Assembly: GCA_037953745.1 (NCBI GenBank)
Contig: JBAKBP010003128.1
Location: 1-64,000 of the forward strand
Direction of reading: 5' to 3'
Source: Lithodes maja
Taxonomy: Eukaryota; Arthropoda; Malacostraca; Decapoda; Lithodidae
DNA: 64,000 bases
Shown here: in pieces, positions 63,251 through 64,000 of the stretch
Layout of the letters: every line of letters starts with the position of its first letter
Numbering within the stretch: position 1 is the first letter of the stretch
Notes under the pieces: model-generated
Databases searched by the model: none
Told to the model about the DNA's origin: nothing
What the model saw: only the letters and a program-made list of their open reading frames with translations
Translations under genes and position numbers: made by a program

Positions 63251-64000
63251 CAAAAGAAGTGGGTGAGGAGAGCGGGAGGGAGGCGAGGGGAGGGTGGAAT
63301 GGTGAGGAGGGTGGAGAGGTTGCAGGAGGAGGAAGTCAGGGAGGAGTACAGGAGAGCAGTGGAAAGACGACTAGGTGGGTTCGACCTGGAAGTTATGGAG
63401 GAAGTGGAGGAGATGAGCAAGGTGTTTAAGGATGAGATCTGTGCAGCATGTGAGGAGGTGTGTGGAGTGAGGAGAAGAGGGAGGGGAGTGAAAGGTACAG
63501 CATGGTGGACAGAAGAGGTAAGAATAGCTGTGGAAGAAAAGAAGAAAGCATATAGAGAGTGGTTGGGTAGTAGAGGGAATGAAGATTCCGAGAGACAGAA
63601 ACGAGCGAGGTACGTGGAGAGTAAGAGGGTGGTGAAGAGAGTAGTGAAGGAAAGTAAGAGAAGAGTAGATGAGGAATTTGGAAGGAATCTGAGTGTAAAA
63701 TGGAGGGAGAGTAAGAAACTGTTCTGGAAAGAAGTCAAGAAAGTTAGGGAAGGTAGCAAGGGAAACAGTAAGGGTGTGAAAGATAAGAATGGGAGAATGC
63801 TAGCCGAGAAGCAAGAGAGAGTCGAAAGATGGAGGGAGTACTTCAGTGAGTTGCTAAATGAAAGGAATGAAGAGCCAGCAAACATAGCTGGATATGGTAT
63901 GGGAGGGAGAAGAAGAGAAGTAGTGGAGGAGGAGGTGGGGATCAGGAGGTCAGAAGTGTGGGAAGCCATGAAAAGAGTGAAGTTGGGGAAAGCACCAGGA
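63251..64000 (+). pseudogene. RTE-like LINE fragment, continues beyond the window
   Basis: The same open frame (codons in register with 62216) passes from KKWVRRAGGRRGEGG into a linker typical of RTE-like LINEs: TAWWTEEVRIAVEEKKKAYR, REYFSELLNE, then VKLGKAPG at the window end, the start of RT. G/A-rich codon use contrasts with the A/T-rich upstream LINE. Probably the same family as 1506-2222 (similar composition and basic style), but no overlap exists to prove it. Confidence 0.8.

Noticed and set aside
63238..63969. 243-aa minus-strand Ser/Leu-rich frame
   Set aside because: Antisense of the G/A-rich RTE-like LINE linker; the sense frame carries recognisable LINE motifs.

Overview
This window is about 64 kb of a repeat-saturated animal genome. 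The repeat content and the TTAGG-type pentamer tracts (GGTTAGG runs near 22.26, 22.80, 46.12 and 53.0 kb) suggest an arthropod, most plausibly a malacostracan/decapod crustacean. That assignment is inference; nothing in the window names the species. Almost all recognisable coding sequence belongs to transposable elements. Only two stretches look like host exons: a membrane-dipeptidase-like exon at 23061-23217 and an unidentified spliced exon at 61338-61434.

Layout. 0-1.5 kb: an LTR fragment (called LTR1 here) inserted in an RTE-like LINE. 1.5-2.9 kb: two tail-to-tail 3' ends of that LINE. 3.9-7.2 kb: a nearly intact CR1/L2-group LINE with a 983-aa endonuclease-RT protein (minus strand), followed by a tRNA-derived SINE. 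8.3-9.3 kb: a GAT-rich array carrying a short retroelement. 9.8-21.6 kb: a MITE island in which several miniature DNA-transposon families, most bounded by TTAA, are packed end to end and inside one another. 22.2-23.2 kb: the dipeptidase exon with three decayed upstream partial duplicates, one split by a MITE. 25.05-34.76 kb: Gypsy-type element A (plus strand, LTR2 family), with pol gutted by three in-frame deletions and a solo LTR1 nested near its 3' end. 34.87-44.52 kb: Gypsy-type element B (minus strand, LTR1 family), with an intact 1743-aa Gag-Pol in the order Gag-PR-IN-RT-RH, the Gmr1-like arrangement. 44.5-54.7 kb: more MITEs, SINEs, a TIR transposon family with a 66-bp minisatellite, and hairpin elements. 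54.7-58.1 kb: a second CR1/L2-group LINE, broken by a 14-bp deletion. 58.1-60.5 kb: a LINE ORF1 remnant with three zinc knuckles and tandem repeats. 60.7-64 kb: a TTAA MITE, the unidentified exon, a perfect 79-bp hairpin, and two LINE fragments fused in frame and running off the window end.

How the parts relate. Element B supplies every Gypsy enzyme. Element A keeps Gag and much of the protease region but lacks RT and the integrase active site, yet its LTRs are nearly identical, which points to recent mobilisation in trans. The (TAGA)n-tailed short elements resemble the 3' end of the RTE-like LINE and may share its machinery. The TTAA MITEs imply a piggyBac- or Kolobok-type transposase elsewhere in the genome; none is encoded here. 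MITE family names (P1-P8, R4, X, Z) and LTR1/LTR2 are local labels for this window only.
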